From the NCBI GenBank assembly GCA_964441335.1, contig CAYTUI010000015.1, positions 1 through 33,054 of the forward strand: DNA of 33,054 nt. Direction: 5' to 3'. Below are positions 1 through 7,476 of the stretch, piece by piece (positions within the stretch are counted from its first letter, which is position 1; each line of letters starts with the position of its first letter). The notes under the pieces are model-generated. The model did no database searches. It saw only the letters and a list, made by a program, of their open reading frames with translations, and was not told the origin of the DNA. The stretch comes from CAYTUI01 sp964441335 (GTDB taxonomy: Bacteria; Patescibacteriota; Patescibacteriia; UBA1558; 2-01-FULL-52-15). The position numbers and the translations under genes were made by a program.

Positions 1-894
1 TTTACGAAAAAGCGTTTCTTCCGGTGTTTCTCCTTCAGGCAATTCAAAAGAAGGCAGGTTAATTTTCCCGAACTCCAGTTCCAAATTACAGTTGTCGGCA
101 ATTTTTACGGTGTTGCTGATAGCCTCGGGAGTATCAGGAAAAGCTTCGGCCATTTGTTCACCACTGGTCAGGGAATAGTCTTCGCCGATAAAAGACATGC
201 GGTCTTTGTCAGTAATTTTACTTTTGGTTTGCAGACAGATTAGAATATCGTGGGCGTTGGCATCTTCTTTGTTGATGTAGTGGATATCGTTGGTGGCTAC
301 CAGACCGACATTGAATTTTTTGCCCAGCTTTTTATATTGTTCATTAACCAAACTTTGGGTCGCGATTGATGGGCGATTTTGCATTTCCAAAAATAGATTG
401 TCGGTACCGAAAATATCCAATAATTTTTGCAGATTTTTTTCAGCTTCATCAATTTTTCCTTCGGCAATTGGTCTGGCAATCGGTCCGCCTAGGCAAGCTG
501 TCAGAGCAATCAAACCTTCACTATTTTCAGTCAGTACCTGCCAGTCAATGCGCGGTTTATAATAAAAGCCTTCCAAGTGGGCGATGGTCGTCAGTTTGAG
601 CAAATTTTTGTAACCGGTTTTATTCTTGGCCAGCAATATCAGATGATAAGGCTTTTCTTTGGTTTGTTGTTGCAGGGAACCGTTGGTTAAATAAGTTTCT
701 AAACCGATGATTGGTTTTATACCGGCGGCTGTGCATTTTTGATAAAATTCAATGGCTCCGTAAAGCGTGCCGTGATCAGTCAGAGCCAGAGCAGTCATTT
801 TATGTTTTTTGGCAGCTTCAATCAGGCCGTCAATCTTGCCGAGACCGTCGAGCAGACTATAGTGAGAATGTGTGTGAAGGTGGACGAAATCCAT
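1..894 (-). CDS. dnaE: DNA polymerase III alpha subunit, N-terminal part (PHP domain), cut by window edge
   Basis: The minus-strand frame is open from an ATG at 894 to the window edge: 298 codons with no stop. It begins MDFVHLHTHSHYSLLDG, the PHP-domain signature of bacterial replicative polymerases (HxHxxYSxLDG), followed by ALTDHGTLYGA, a GLETYL segment typical of DnaE, and VATNDIHYINKEDA. The PHP domain (residues 1 to about 280) leads in the family into the palm and fingers, which lie outside the window. DnaE is the catalytic subunit of the chromosomal replicase. No Shine-Dalgarno site is seen upstream, where the DNA is a tandem repeat array. Identification is firm; only the N-terminal quarter or so is present. 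Confidence 0.95.
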   Translation of the reverse strand, partial: MDFVHLHTHSHYSLLDGLGKIDGLIEAAKKHKMTALALTDHGTLYGAIEFYQKCTAAGIKPIIGLETYLTNGSLQQQTKEKPYHLILLAKNKTGYKNLLKLTTIAHLEGFYYKPRIDWQVLTENSEGLIALTACLGGPIARPIAEGKIDEAEKNLQKLLDIFGTDNLFLEMQNRPSIATQSLVNEQYKKLGKKFNVGLVATNDIHYINKEDANAHDILICLQTKSKITDKDRMSFIGEDYSLTSGEQMAEAFPDTPEAISNTVKIADNCNLELEFGKINLPSFELPEGETPEETLFRK

Positions 895-912
895 GGTAGT
901 GAGTAGTTCGTT

Positions 913-1037
913 GGTAGCTGGTAGCTTATAGCTGATAGCTTATAGTGCAGTACGTTTGGGTATCCCCATTGGCTATCTGCTATCTGCCATCTGCCATCTG
1001 CTATCGGCTATTTGCTATATGCTATAAGCCATAAGCT
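913..1037. repeat. Two opposed arrays of a 7-bp tandem repeat
   Basis: Positions 913-945 hold GTAGCTG/GTAGCTT/ATAGCTG-type heptamers. Positions 972-1037 hold nine exact 7-bp units in the other orientation (GCTATCT, GCTATCT, GCCATCT, GCCATCT, GCTATCG, GCTATTT, GCTATAT, GCTATAA, GCCATAA). The two arrays are roughly inverse, so the transcript could fold on itself. The same family recurs at 6944-6978, 9953-9973, 10242-10269, 10517-10551 and 15123-15157. Confidence 0.85.
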
Positions 1038-1094
1038 AATTTAAAATCCAAGCTTAAAATATTAAACTCGGATTACAAATATCCTGTTTTGTTT

Positions 1095-1415
1095 TTATTT
1101 CTTGGACCTCTGGCGGTCGCTCTTTTTATCTTGCTTGCCAAACAGCTCTTTCAATTGATTACTGCTTTTAAGAATACCCGCTACATAGGATACTAAATTC
1201 TCGCTCCTACTATGAACGGCTTTGACCATACCATGAATCATACTGACTGTTTCCTCAACTTTAGTGGTGATGCTGGACAGCTGTCTGAACATTTTGATGA
1301 AGTAGTATAACAGCCAAGTAATGAACAAAGTCAGCCAAAGGATGCAGAAAGACAGTACCAGCCAGTAAATATCTTTTGTCGATTCTATAATCATATTTTT
1401 GTATTTATCCAGCAC
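1095..1415 (-). CDS. Small single-pass membrane protein with a coiled tail
   Basis: This is a 106-residue protein of unknown function. Residues about 15-41 form one very hydrophobic membrane segment. It is followed by an amphipathic stretch rich in Ser, Val and Ile (about 45-90) likely to form a helix or coiled coil, and a highly basic C-terminus ending RQRSKK. The layout recalls DUF948-like or ATPase b-like short membrane proteins, but no family is recognised. The GTG start at 1415 is chosen because a TATTAT box (1421-1426 on the complement) lies 5 nt before it, matching leaderless starts elsewhere in the window. An ATG at 1394 is the alternative and would remove seven residues. Confidence 0.65.
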   Translation of the reverse strand: MLDKYKNMIIESTKDIYWLVLSFCILWLTLFITWLLYYFIKMFRQLSSITTKVEETVSMIHGMVKAVHSRSENLVSYVAGILKSSNQLKELFGKQDKKSDRQRSKK

Positions 1416-1560
1416 CTTCTATAATACCTAAAGATTTTGTCTTAGGGATGAATGATTGCCGCACTTATTTCTGGTGGAGATTCATACCTTATGATGAAGG
1501 TGCTTGGATTTATTTCGCCTCTAGTATAACACAATCAAGACCGGAGCGGAAGAATGAAGT

Positions 1561-1588
1561 TTAAGATCAGCTGAAAATGGTGTATAAT
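1561..1588 (+). promoter_or_regulatory. Promoter for the 1595 gene, predicted leaderless
   Basis: TATAAT at 1583-1588 is followed by six bases (AAAGCC) and then ATG at 1595, so transcription would begin at or next to the start codon. TTAAGA at 1561-1566 is a weak -35 candidate with a 16-nt spacer. Confidence 0.6.
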
Positions 1589-1594
1589 AAAGCC

Positions 1595-2464
1595 ATGAAC
1601 TATGAGGAATTGTCCAAAGACCAGCTGGAAAAGGGTTTGTTTGTAGCCCGACATCGTCTGCAATTGCGCACCGCTATCACTTTGCTGTTGGCGGCACTGG
1701 TTGGTGTTTTGGTTTTAGTGTCTGCTAATGCTTATTATAAATTGTTGGTTAATGCCGGACAGTTAGATAAATTAATGGCGGCCGTTTGGCAAAGTGATCA
1801 GGATTGGGCCACAGTGCACCGTTTAAATGCTCCGGCCAATATTGATTTTGGCGATCCAATTATTTTTCCTTTAGGCGATGGTCGCTATGACATTGTCGTA
1901 GAAGCGACCAATCCTAACGAAAAGTGGGCTTTGGAATCTTTTGATTTTCAATTTTTATCCAATAATGTTGGGGTGGCTTCTGGCAGTTCCTATTTAATGC
2001 CGGGTGAAAGAAAGTACGTGACAATTTTGGGTCTGGAATCAAATAAATTAATTACCTCTCTAGATAAGGTTAACCAGTTTAATTTAAAGTGGCGAAAAGT
2101 CAGCCAGCCGTTTCCAAATATTTGGGAATTTACACAGCCGCCTAAGTATCGAGCCAGAGGAGTGATATCTGAAAACGGTCAGACAATAACAGTACCGGCC
2201 AGTGTATCTTGGAGTGTTGTTAATAAATATACTTTAAGTGTCAGCCAGGTTAANNNNNNNNNNGGCGGTGGCCGGCCGGTGTCAGTGATAGATTATCAGG
2301 GACCGGATATTGCTTATGGTGAGGAAAAGAATTTTCAGCTGGCGATTTTTGAAAATCTGGGACGGGTAGATAAGGTTGAAGTTTTTCCTTTGATTAACTA
2401 TTTTGATCAAAGTCAGTTTTATCTGCCGCAGGTTGACCCGACGTTTGATGATACACGGAAGTAG
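1595..2464 (+). CDS. Membrane-anchored protein of unknown function, interrupted by an assembly gap
   Basis: The protein has a short cytoplasmic N-terminus (MNYEELSKDQLEKG), one transmembrane helix (residues about 24-46) and a large extracytoplasmic part rich in beta-type sequence. The part from about residue 80 has NPNEKWALESFDFQF and FQLAIFENLG segments, suggesting two related immunoglobulin-like or FxLyD-like beta domains; this is inference only. A run of ten N (2254-2263) falls in the coding sequence. The frame is open on both sides, but gap length is unknown, so residues may be missing. The ATG at 1595 is preferred over the upstream ATG at 1577 because TATAAT lies 1583-1588, inside the longer version. 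No family name can be given. Confidence 0.7.
   Translation: MNYEELSKDQLEKGLFVARHRLQLRTAITLLLAALVGVLVLVSANAYYKLLVNAGQLDKLMAAVWQSDQDWATVHRLNAPANIDFGDPIIFPLGDGRYDIVVEATNPNEKWALESFDFQFLSNNVGVASGSSYLMPGERKYVTILGLESNKLITSLDKVNQFNLKWRKVSQPFPNIWEFTQPPKYRARGVISENGQTITVPASVSWSVVNKYTLSVSQVXXXXGGGRPVSVIDYQGPDIAYGEEKNFQLAIFENLGRVDKVEVFPLINYFDQSQFYLPQVDPTFDDTRK
2254..2263. other. Assembly gap of ten N
   Basis: Ten undetermined bases within the 1595-2464 gene. A fixed run of ten usually marks a scaffold join of unknown length. Confidence 0.95.
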
Positions 2465-2500
2465 TTTAAGTTTTATATTGTATTTGAGACCCCTCCTTAG

Positions 2501-2569
2501 TCCTCCCCTTAGCAGGGGAGGCTCCTTTAGTTAGAGCCCCTCCTGACAAGGAGGGGTAAGGGGAGGTCA
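2501..2569. repeat. Palindromic intergenic element, copy A
   Basis: A 69-bp element made of two adjacent hairpins (CCTCCCC...GGGGAGG and CCCCTCC...GGAGGGG), the ends of which also pair with each other. A second copy at 16238-16306 differs at only three positions. It lies between converging genes and could also act as a terminator. Confidence 0.85.
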
Positions 2570-2593
2570 TAAGTGGTTATCAATAAATTTAAT

Positions 2594-2626
2594 GAGCCCC
2601 CGTCTAGCTTAGCTAAACGGGGGCTC
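2594..2626 (-). terminator. Rho-independent terminator for the 3565-2633 operon
   Basis: A 10-bp perfect stem, GAGCCCCCGT with ACGGGGGCTC, and a 13-nt loop. On the minus strand it is followed by an AT-rich ATTAAATTT tract, just after the stop at 2633. Confidence 0.85.
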
Positions 2627-2632
2627 TGTAGA

Positions 2633-3049
2633 TCAGTCGTTGGTCCCTTCGGGCTCCATGTCAAAGCACGAGGGGCTCTTGGCCAGGACGTCCACCATGA
2701 CCACGTAGAGCATTTCCTGTTGCACAGCTCCGGTGTCGGAGTAGGTCAGGGCTTCAAGGGCGCCATTAACCCTCTTGTCCCAGGTAGGCTCGGCAACCAG
2801 CCTTTTGACTAACTCGGGAATATTGACGCGAAGCAGGACGGGATCGCATCGAGAAATTTTGTCTGCTGTCCAGGCATTTAGCAATGTCTTATCAAACTTC
2901 CCGTTTCTGCCTCGGAAAGGCGGTACGGCTGCCATCATGATGGTGCCTAGCTGTAGTTCCAGGATCTTGTTACTGACCTCACCAGTTGGACTGGTCGCCT
3001 CCTGCAGAGCTGACTTGAGGTAGCTGGACAGGGGAGTGCTTTCGCTCAA
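2633..3049 (-). CDS. Hypothetical protein (third gene of an SD-led cassette)
   Basis: 138 residues, soluble, no recognised family. The sequence is mostly helical in character (SSYLKSALQEAT near the N-terminus; IPELVKRLVAEP, LLNAWTADKI in the middle) and no catalytic motif stands out. It starts at a TTG at 3049 that overlaps the TGA stop of the preceding frame (bases TTGA), which suggests translational coupling to the 3046-3239 gene. Base composition is clearly GC-richer than the rodA and DUF3048 genes nearby. It ends just before a strong terminator, so it is the last gene of a three-gene operon. Confidence 0.75.
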   Translation of the reverse strand: MSESTPLSSYLKSALQEATSPTGEVSNKILELQLGTIMMAAVPPFRGRNGKFDKTLLNAWTADKISRCDPVLLRVNIPELVKRLVAEPTWDKRVNGALEALTYSDTGAVQQEMLYVVMVDVLAKSPSCFDMEPEGTND

Positions 3050-3239
3050 GCGGACTCTGCCTCGTCGTCGGTTACATCTTCGGCTATGACTTCGTACATT
3101 CCTTCAGTTGAGGGTTCTTGTCCCGCTCGACCAGCATTTCCTCCCGATCGCGATAGGTTGACCAAGTGATGACACCCTCATAGCCGGGCACTGCCGCAGT
3201 GGTTCTGAAGACCACATTATAACGTCGTTTTTCGCTCAA
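3046..3239 (-). pseudogene. Short hypothetical gene with a one-base frameshift
   Basis: An AAGGAGG ribosome site is followed five bases later by a TTG start at 3239. The frame reads SEKRRYNVVFRTTAAVPGYE and so on, to an early TAG at 3084-3086 (51 residues). In the -1 frame the sequence continues naturally from the codon run AAC-CCT as STEGMYEVIAEDV to a TGA at 3046-3048, which overlaps the TTG start of the next gene exactly. Adding one C to the CCC run would give a single 64-residue protein. The neat stop-start overlap argues that the full-length version is the real gene. It is therefore either a sequencing indel or a fresh frameshift. Function unknown. Confidence 0.65.
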
Positions 3240-3280
3240 CTTGTCCTCCTTACTTGTCGTATGTAGAGAGAAGGGTCAGG

Positions 3281-3565
3281 TTACTCTTCCGAGATTTCCT
3301 CGCGGACAAGGCTCCAAGGCATCTCAGACATACCTTTGGCGATGGCGTTGTCCAAGGCTAGACCCTGAATTGTGAAAACCATCTGGGTCGTCAGAACCGC
3401 GAGCTCCAAACTGCCCTTGGGTTTCGTAGATTCAAAGGAAAGCGTGAATCCCTCCGGATGTTCGCCGACTTGTAAGGAGTTATTGAACTTCTGCGTCAGC
3501 TCCTCTTGAATCTCTTGGCGGTTCTGCCCCTCTCGTACGTTGATGACGTAGGTGATTTTGGTCAC
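3281..3565 (-). CDS. Hypothetical protein (first gene of an SD-led cassette)
   Basis: 94 residues, soluble, of unknown function. It starts at a GTG at 3565, five bases after an AGGAGG ribosome site. The N-terminus (KITYVINVREG) looks like a beta strand, followed by a charged helix (QEIQEELTQKF), a second strand and a hydrophobic helix near LELAVLTTQMV. An alpha/beta fold is likely, but no family is recognised. It heads an operon with the 3046-3239 and 2633-3049 genes, with a promoter at 3668-3696. GC content and a strong ribosome site distinguish it from the neighbouring housekeeping genes. Confidence 0.75.
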   Translation of the reverse strand: MTKITYVINVREGQNRQEIQEELTQKFNNSLQVGEHPEGFTLSFESTKPKGSLELAVLTTQMVFTIQGLALDNAIAKGMSEMPWSLVREEISEE

Positions 3566-3667
3566 GATTTCCTCCTGTGCGTGATGATGCTGTTAACGGA
3601 AACTTGATTGGGTTCCGTAAGCAACATCGGTTGCGGTTTCAAAGGACATGATTTTATGGATACTTAC

Positions 3668-3696
3668 TGTTAACCATAGATTTTGGGGCGTGTCAA
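3668..3696 (-). promoter_or_regulatory. Promoter of the 3565-2633 operon
   Basis: On the minus strand a perfect TTGACA (3691-3696) is followed after 17 bases by TTAACA (3668-3673). A leader of about 95 nt follows, containing an ACGGAA...TTCCGT hairpin, before the AGGAGG-GTG start at 3565. Confidence 0.65.
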
Positions 3697-3786
3697 GGAG
3701 TGGAATAAGTTACTGTTGTTATTCATGGTTTGATTCGTTAGGTGTAGTTTTGGAGTTAGCTGGTCAGACCGGGAAGTTTAAATTCA

Positions 3787-3872
3787 AAATCCCAAATTTC
3801 AAACAAATTATAAAATCTAAAGTTTAAAAAATTTGAATTTGAAATTTGAATATTGTTTGGTTTTTGAGATTT
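3787..3872. repeat. AT-rich inverted repeat with no gene inside
   Basis: A 20-bp arm at 3787-3806 (ending TTTCAAACAA) matches the complement of 3853-3872 at 16 of 20 positions. Its composition (AAATCC near the outside, AAACAA on the inside) resembles the inverted repeats around the four-helix-bundle gene at 20538-21067. It could be a solo remnant of the same kind of element. Confidence 0.5.
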
Positions 3873-3949
3873 GGAACTTAGATCTTAAGTTAAAAGCTAG
3901 TAGGCATACTAAAGCAAAATCTTTAATATCTTTTGAAAAGGTCAGTTTA

Positions 3950-3977
3950 TTGACATACCTGCCCAGCCTGCTAATCT
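3950..3977 (+). promoter_or_regulatory. rodA promoter
   Basis: TTGACA at 3950-3955, a 16-nt spacer, then TAATCT at 3972-3977. The ATG at 3986 lies eight bases later, so the transcript would have almost no leader. This sets the rodA start at 3986 rather than at ATG 3833, which lies inside a repeat. Confidence 0.7.
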
Positions 3978-3985
3978 ATTGTTGT

Positions 3986-5086
3986 ATGCCACGACTGTTT
4001 TTTAAGATACGACGTATTGATTGGCTGATGACAGCGGCCATTTTATTTTTGGTTTTGCTTGGTTTGATCGTTATTTACGGTATTAGTTTGAACCGGCCGG
4101 AAGACAGTTTTTTTCTGTTTAAAAAACAGTTGGCGGTAGCAGTTATTGGTATAGCCGCTTATTTTGCTTTTAGCACGGTTAACTATCGTATTTGGCAAAC
4201 ATTCAGCAAATTAATTTACTGGGTATTTTTTGCCGGTTTGATTGGCGTTCTGCTTTTCGGTTCTACTATCCGTGGCACCACAGGTTGGATTCAAATCGGA
4301 GGAATAGGTTTACAGCCGGTGGAATTTGCCAAAATAGCGGTGCTGATTTTCTTGGCCAAATATTTTAGCGATTATGCCCGTGAGTTTTTTCTTTGGCGTC
4401 ATATTATTGTCAGCGGCTTAAGCGTCATGCTGATAGTTGGCTTAATTCTTTTGCAGCCTGATTTGGGCTCGGCTATGGTCATGGTGGCAACCTGGTTTTT
4501 GATGCTAATAATCGTCAGGATTAAACGGACTCACTTATTAACTTTAATACTGATATTTATTGCCACAGCTTTGATTGCCTGGTTTTTTGTTTTACAGACT
4601 TATCAAAAAGACAGAATTTATACTTTTATAAATCCGCAGGCTGATCCTTTGGGCGCCGGTTATAATGTTAGTCAGTCAATTATTGCAGTCGGTTCGGGAA
4701 GAATTTGGGGTCGTGGTTTTGCTTTAGGTTCACAGAGTCAGCTGCACTTTTTGCCCGAACCGGAAACAGATTTTATTTTTGCGGTGTTGTCTGAAGAATT
4801 TGGTCTGATTGGAGTGGTGATTTTGTTGGGAGGGTATCTAATTATTATTTATCGCATAATCAAGGTATCTTTAAGAACCAGAGATAATTTTGCAGCTTAT
4901 TTTTCTTTGGGGTTGTCCTCTATGATCTTGGTGCAAAGTTTTATTAATATTGGTATGAACATGGGGATTGCGCCGGTAACCGGTATTCCTTTGCCTTTAA
5001 TCAGCGCCGGTGGCAGTTCTATGATCGCTATTTTAGGGGCTTTGGGTATTGTTAATAATATTGTGTCCAGCGAAAAAGCAGGTTAA
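3986..5086 (+). CDS. rodA: Rod-shape-determining SEDS glycosyltransferase RodA
   Basis: 366 residues with about ten membrane helices, as expected for the SEDS family (RodA/FtsW/SpoVE), which polymerises lipid II into peptidoglycan glycan strands during elongation. Family signatures seen: QPVEFAKIAVLIFLA, LLQPDLGSAMVM, GRIWGRGF, LPEPETDFIFAVLSEEFG, and GIPLPLISAGGSS near the C-terminus. The first residues MPRLFFKIRRIDW and the short N-terminus fit RodA better than FtsW. An ATG 51 codons upstream is in frame, but that stretch is repeat-derived and contains the promoter. It is a lone gene followed by the separately promoted rplY. Confidence 0.93.
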   Translation: MPRLFFKIRRIDWLMTAAILFLVLLGLIVIYGISLNRPEDSFFLFKKQLAVAVIGIAAYFAFSTVNYRIWQTFSKLIYWVFFAGLIGVLLFGSTIRGTTGWIQIGGIGLQPVEFAKIAVLIFLAKYFSDYAREFFLWRHIIVSGLSVMLIVGLILLQPDLGSAMVMVATWFLMLIIVRIKRTHLLTLILIFIATALIAWFFVLQTYQKDRIYTFINPQADPLGAGYNVSQSIIAVGSGRIWGRGFALGSQSQLHFLPEPETDFIFAVLSEEFGLIGVVILLGGYLIIIYRIIKVSLRTRDNFAAYFSLGLSSMILVQSFINIGMNMGIAPVTGIPLPLISAGGSSMIAILGALGIVNNIVSSEKAG

Positions 5087-5098
5087 ATTGTGCGGTAA

Positions 5099-5127
5099 TT
5101 GACATTTTAGATAGGCTATGCTTAAAT
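5099..5127 (+). promoter_or_regulatory. Promoter for the rplY-DUF3048 unit
   Basis: Perfect TTGACA (5099-5104), 17-nt spacer, TTAAAT (5122-5127). It lies after the rodA stop and gives a leader of roughly 50 nt before rplY. Confidence 0.75.
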
Positions 5128-5140
5128 AATGGCACTTGAT

Positions 5141-5160
5141 AACCCCTAAGTAGGGGTTTT
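5141..5160 (+). terminator. Small hairpin with T-run in the rplY leader
   Basis: AACCCC and GGGGTT pair around TAAGTA and are followed by TTTT. It sits just downstream of the rplY promoter, so it could terminate rodA transcripts or act as an attenuator in the L25 leader. The palindrome ATAAACGTTTAT follows directly. Confidence 0.5.
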
Positions 5161-5182
5161 ATAAACGTTTATTTTTTTACCT

Positions 5183-5869
5183 ATGGAATACAAGATAAAA
5201 GCGCAGAAAAGAAAAGCTGACTCCACGGCTGAATTGAGTAAGCTTAGGCAGGAGTCCCTTATTCCGGCAGTTATTTACGGCCACAGTTTTGAAAATCTGA
5301 ATGTCTCTTTTGACAGTCACAGTTTTACAAAAATCTGGGAGGAAGCCGGAGAGAGCAGTTTGATAAATTTGGAAGTGGAAGGGGAGAAAGAACCTCTGCA
5401 GGTTTTGATTAAGGACATTCAAAAAGATCCTTTGACTGAAAACATTATTCACGTTGATTTACATCGCATTAGAATGGATGAGGAAGTTACTGCTGAAGTT
5501 CAGCTGAATTTCAGTGGCGAAGCCCCGGCTGTTAAAGAACTGGGCGGCAACTTGGTAGTCAGCCGAGATTTTATCTCCATCCGCTGTTTGCCAAAGGATT
5601 TGATTGCTTCTATTGATATTGATTTGTCCGGTTTGACCGATTATGACAAGTCCATTCATGTTAAGGATTTGAATATATCAGACAAGGTCAAAGTTTTGGA
5701 CAGCCCAGAATTGACTATTGCTTCAGTTGTCGCGCCTAAGGTTGAAAAGGTTGAAGAGGCTGCGCCTGTGGCCGAAGCTGCTGTTGCCGGTGAAGAAGCT
5801 AAGGGTGAAGCGGCTAAACCAGGTGAAGGCGATACAAAGGCTGGCGGGGATACCAAAAAGGCCGCCTAA
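5183..5869 (+). CDS. rplY: 50S ribosomal protein L25 (general stress protein CTC type)
   Basis: 228 residues. L25 binds 5S rRNA in the large ribosomal subunit. The N-terminal 5S-binding domain (residues about 1-92) includes RKADSTAELSKLRQ, LIPAVIYGH and IQKDPLTENIIHVDLHRI. The C-terminal TL5/CTC domain (about 95-185) has PAVKELGGNLVV and CLPKDLIASIDIDLSGL. A low-complexity tail rich in Ala, Glu, Lys and Gly follows (about 186-228). This is the long CTC form rather than the short E. coli form. The gene starts about 50 nt after its own promoter and is probably co-transcribed with the DUF3048 gene 11 nt downstream. Confidence 0.95.
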   Translation: MEYKIKAQKRKADSTAELSKLRQESLIPAVIYGHSFENLNVSFDSHSFTKIWEEAGESSLINLEVEGEKEPLQVLIKDIQKDPLTENIIHVDLHRIRMDEEVTAEVQLNFSGEAPAVKELGGNLVVSRDFISIRCLPKDLIASIDIDLSGLTDYDKSIHVKDLNISDKVKVLDSPELTIASVVAPKVEKVEEAAPVAEAAVAGEEAKGEAAKPGEGDTKAGGDTKKAA

Positions 5870-5880
5870 TTACATTTAAA

Positions 5881-6897
5881 ATGGGCAGAAAAAAGTTGTT
5901 GTTTTTGATTGCGGGAGCTGTTGTTATTGTAACAGCAGCTTTTTTGTTATTCTTTTTCCTGCGCCAACCAACAGCTGAACCAGTCGCAGATAATCAGTTG
6001 TCAGGTCAGTTTATCGATCCTTTGACAGGCTTAAAAGTTGATAAAGAACCGTCCTTTTTTCCTGTCAGCATTATGCTGGATAATGCTTATGAAGTGCCCT
6101 ATGACTTTGGTCTGGAAGAGGCGCCGATTGTTTTTGAGGCTTTGGTGGAAGGCGGCCGCACCAGATTTATGGCGATTTACAGCAGTCAACAGTTGCTGGA
6201 TACTGTTGGTCCGATCAGATCTTTACGGCCATATTTTTTGGATTGGGCAGAGGCTTATGGCGGCGCGATGATGCACGTCGGCGGTAGTCCCCAAGCTTTA
6301 ATTGATATTGAAAGTAGTGACTTGGTGGATATTAATCAGATGGGGTCTGATGATATTTATTTTTATCGTGATGAGAAACTGGAAGCGCCCTACAATGTCT
6401 TCACCAATAGTTCTATGATACTGAAGGCTTCTGAAAGAAAAAAAATTGCTACTGAAAATTTAACCCCCTGGAATTATCAGAGTTTAGCGGCCAGCGATGA
6501 GCATGCCGAACAGCAGGTGACTATTGAATTTTCTGAAGCTAACCAAGTGGCTTGGGTTTATAATAAGGAGAAGAATAATTACATCAGATTTGTAAATCAG
6601 GAAAGATTTTTAACGCCCATGGGTGATCAAATAACGGCTGATAATTTGATTATTATACACACCACAATTACGGATATAGATCCGATCGGCCGATTAACAA
6701 TGGAAGTCTTAGGCTCTGGCGATGCTTTGGTAATTCGGGCCGGGCAGGTATTGGAAGCCAGTTGGATCAAAAATGACCCTGCCAGCCGGTTGGTCTTTTT
6801 AGATAAAAATACCCAGAGCGAAGTGGCTTTAAATCCGGGCAAGACTTGGATTGAGGTGGTGTCGGATTTGGGTAAGGTGGTTAATTTATTTAAATAG
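5881..6897 (+). CDS. DUF3048 (YerB-like) membrane-anchored protein
   Basis: 338 residues. An N-terminal membrane anchor or signal segment (about 5-27) is followed by a low-complexity linker and the DUF3048 domain. Family hallmarks are clear: FIDPLTGLKV, VSIMLDNA, APIVFEALVEGGRTRFMAI, TVGPIRSLRPYFLDWA and MMHVGGSPQAL. B. subtilis YerB is the best known member; the biochemical role is unknown, but the protein is extracytoplasmic. It follows rplY by 11 nt and probably shares its promoter. Confidence 0.9.
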   Translation: MGRKKLLFLIAGAVVIVTAAFLLFFFLRQPTAEPVADNQLSGQFIDPLTGLKVDKEPSFFPVSIMLDNAYEVPYDFGLEEAPIVFEALVEGGRTRFMAIYSSQQLLDTVGPIRSLRPYFLDWAEAYGGAMMHVGGSPQALIDIESSDLVDINQMGSDDIYFYRDEKLEAPYNVFTNSSMILKASERKKIATENLTPWNYQSLAASDEHAEQQVTIEFSEANQVAWVYNKEKNNYIRFVNQERFLTPMGDQITADNLIIIHTTITDIDPIGRLTMEVLGSGDALVIRAGQVLEASWIKNDPASRLVFLDKNTQSEVALNPGKTWIEVVSDLGKVVNLFK

Positions 6898-6943
6898 GGT
6901 TATTAGCAGACAACAGAGTTTAGATATTTTTTAGCGAAATTAG

Positions 6944-6978
6944 TTAGTAGGTAGTAGCTAGTAGGTAGTAGCTAGTAG
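6944..6978. repeat. Five tandem 7-bp repeats
   Basis: Units TTAGTAG, GTAGTAG, CTAGTAG, GTAGTAG, CTAGTAG. Same family as the array at 913-1037. It lies between the DUF3048 stop and the terminator of the opposite-strand operon; nothing else is seen in 6898-7044. Confidence 0.85.
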
Positions 6979-7044
6979 GCAACAATTTTTTATTTGTTAA
7001 TGTGGTTTATTGATAATAAATGGTTGTTTTTTTTCAAAAAGAAA

Positions 7045-7084
7045 ACCGAGGCAGTTGTCCCGCGAACGGGATACTTACCTCGGT
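7045..7084 (-). terminator. Rho-independent terminator for the 7964-7090 operon
   Basis: Outer stem ACCGAGG/CCTCGGT encloses an inner CCCG-TTCG-CGGG hairpin. On the minus strand it is followed by a T-rich tract (TTTTCTTTTT). It lies five bases after the stop of the STAS gene. Confidence 0.85.
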
Positions 7085-7089
7085 GGTTG

Positions 7090-7476
7090 TTACCTCCTCG
7101 TCTTGTGATGTCGTTTTGATTTACCACCAAAAGAACGTAGAGCCTCCTTTTCATTCGGGAAAACTTCGAAAAGACTGATCAGTTTTGTAATTGTTAGTCT
7201 TTCTCTCACGCGATCATTCAATCCCGATAATTTGAGTGTGATTCCTTGTTCTTGCGCTTTGGTATACGCTTGTGCGAGACTACCGACGAAAGTGGCGGTG
7301 ATCCAGGCGGCCTTTTCTAAGCTAATCAGTATCGATTTGTCACTAGCCGCAAGCGCCTTCTCAACGGTTTCTACCAACATCCTGCTGTCACGATTAAGAA
7401 AGTTACGATTGTCATTCCTAGGAATATGCACGCTGATGATGAATAGGGAGCCTTGTTGTCGTGTTCTGATTTTCAT
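7090..7476 (-). CDS. STAS-domain protein
   Basis: 128 residues. The central part has the beta-alpha pattern of STAS domains (anti-sigma-factor antagonists such as SpoIIAA/RsbV): ILISLEKAAWITATFVGSLA, then AQEQGITLKLSGLNDRVRERL and LFEVFPNEKEALRSF. The usual IDSSGLG loop reads ITATFVG, so the phosphorylated serine is replaced by threonine or lost. The C-terminus is basic (KSKRHHKTRR). Its ATG overlaps the TGA of the membrane protein gene (ATGA, 7473-7476), and an AGGAGG site lies inside that gene's end. The two are therefore coupled and may form one complex. The STAS call rests on pattern, not on alignment. Confidence 0.65.
   Translation of the reverse strand: MKIRTRQQGSLFIISVHIPRNDNRNFLNRDSRMLVETVEKALAASDKSILISLEKAAWITATFVGSLAQAYTKAQEQGITLKLSGLNDRVRERLTITKLISLFEVFPNEKEALRSFGGKSKRHHKTRR

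Noticed and set aside
913..1037. CRISPR array
   Set aside because: The repeat unit is 7 bp with no spacers; it is a tandem repeat.
2575..3023. Plus-strand ORFs opposite the 2633-3049 gene
   Set aside because: They lack ribosome sites and span the terminator; they are shadows of the minus-strand gene.
3084..3115. Programmed -1 frameshift site
   Set aside because: The bases around AAGAACCCTCAA do not form a classical slippery heptamer and no strong downstream structure stands out; an indel is more likely.
3833..3985. Longer rodA N-terminus from ATG 3833
   Set aside because: It would be translated from an AT-rich inverted repeat and through the promoter; the next ATG gives a normal RodA.
5656..5856. 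Opposite-strand ORF in the L25 tail
   Set aside because: Shadow of a low-complexity Ala/Glu/Lys-rich sequence.
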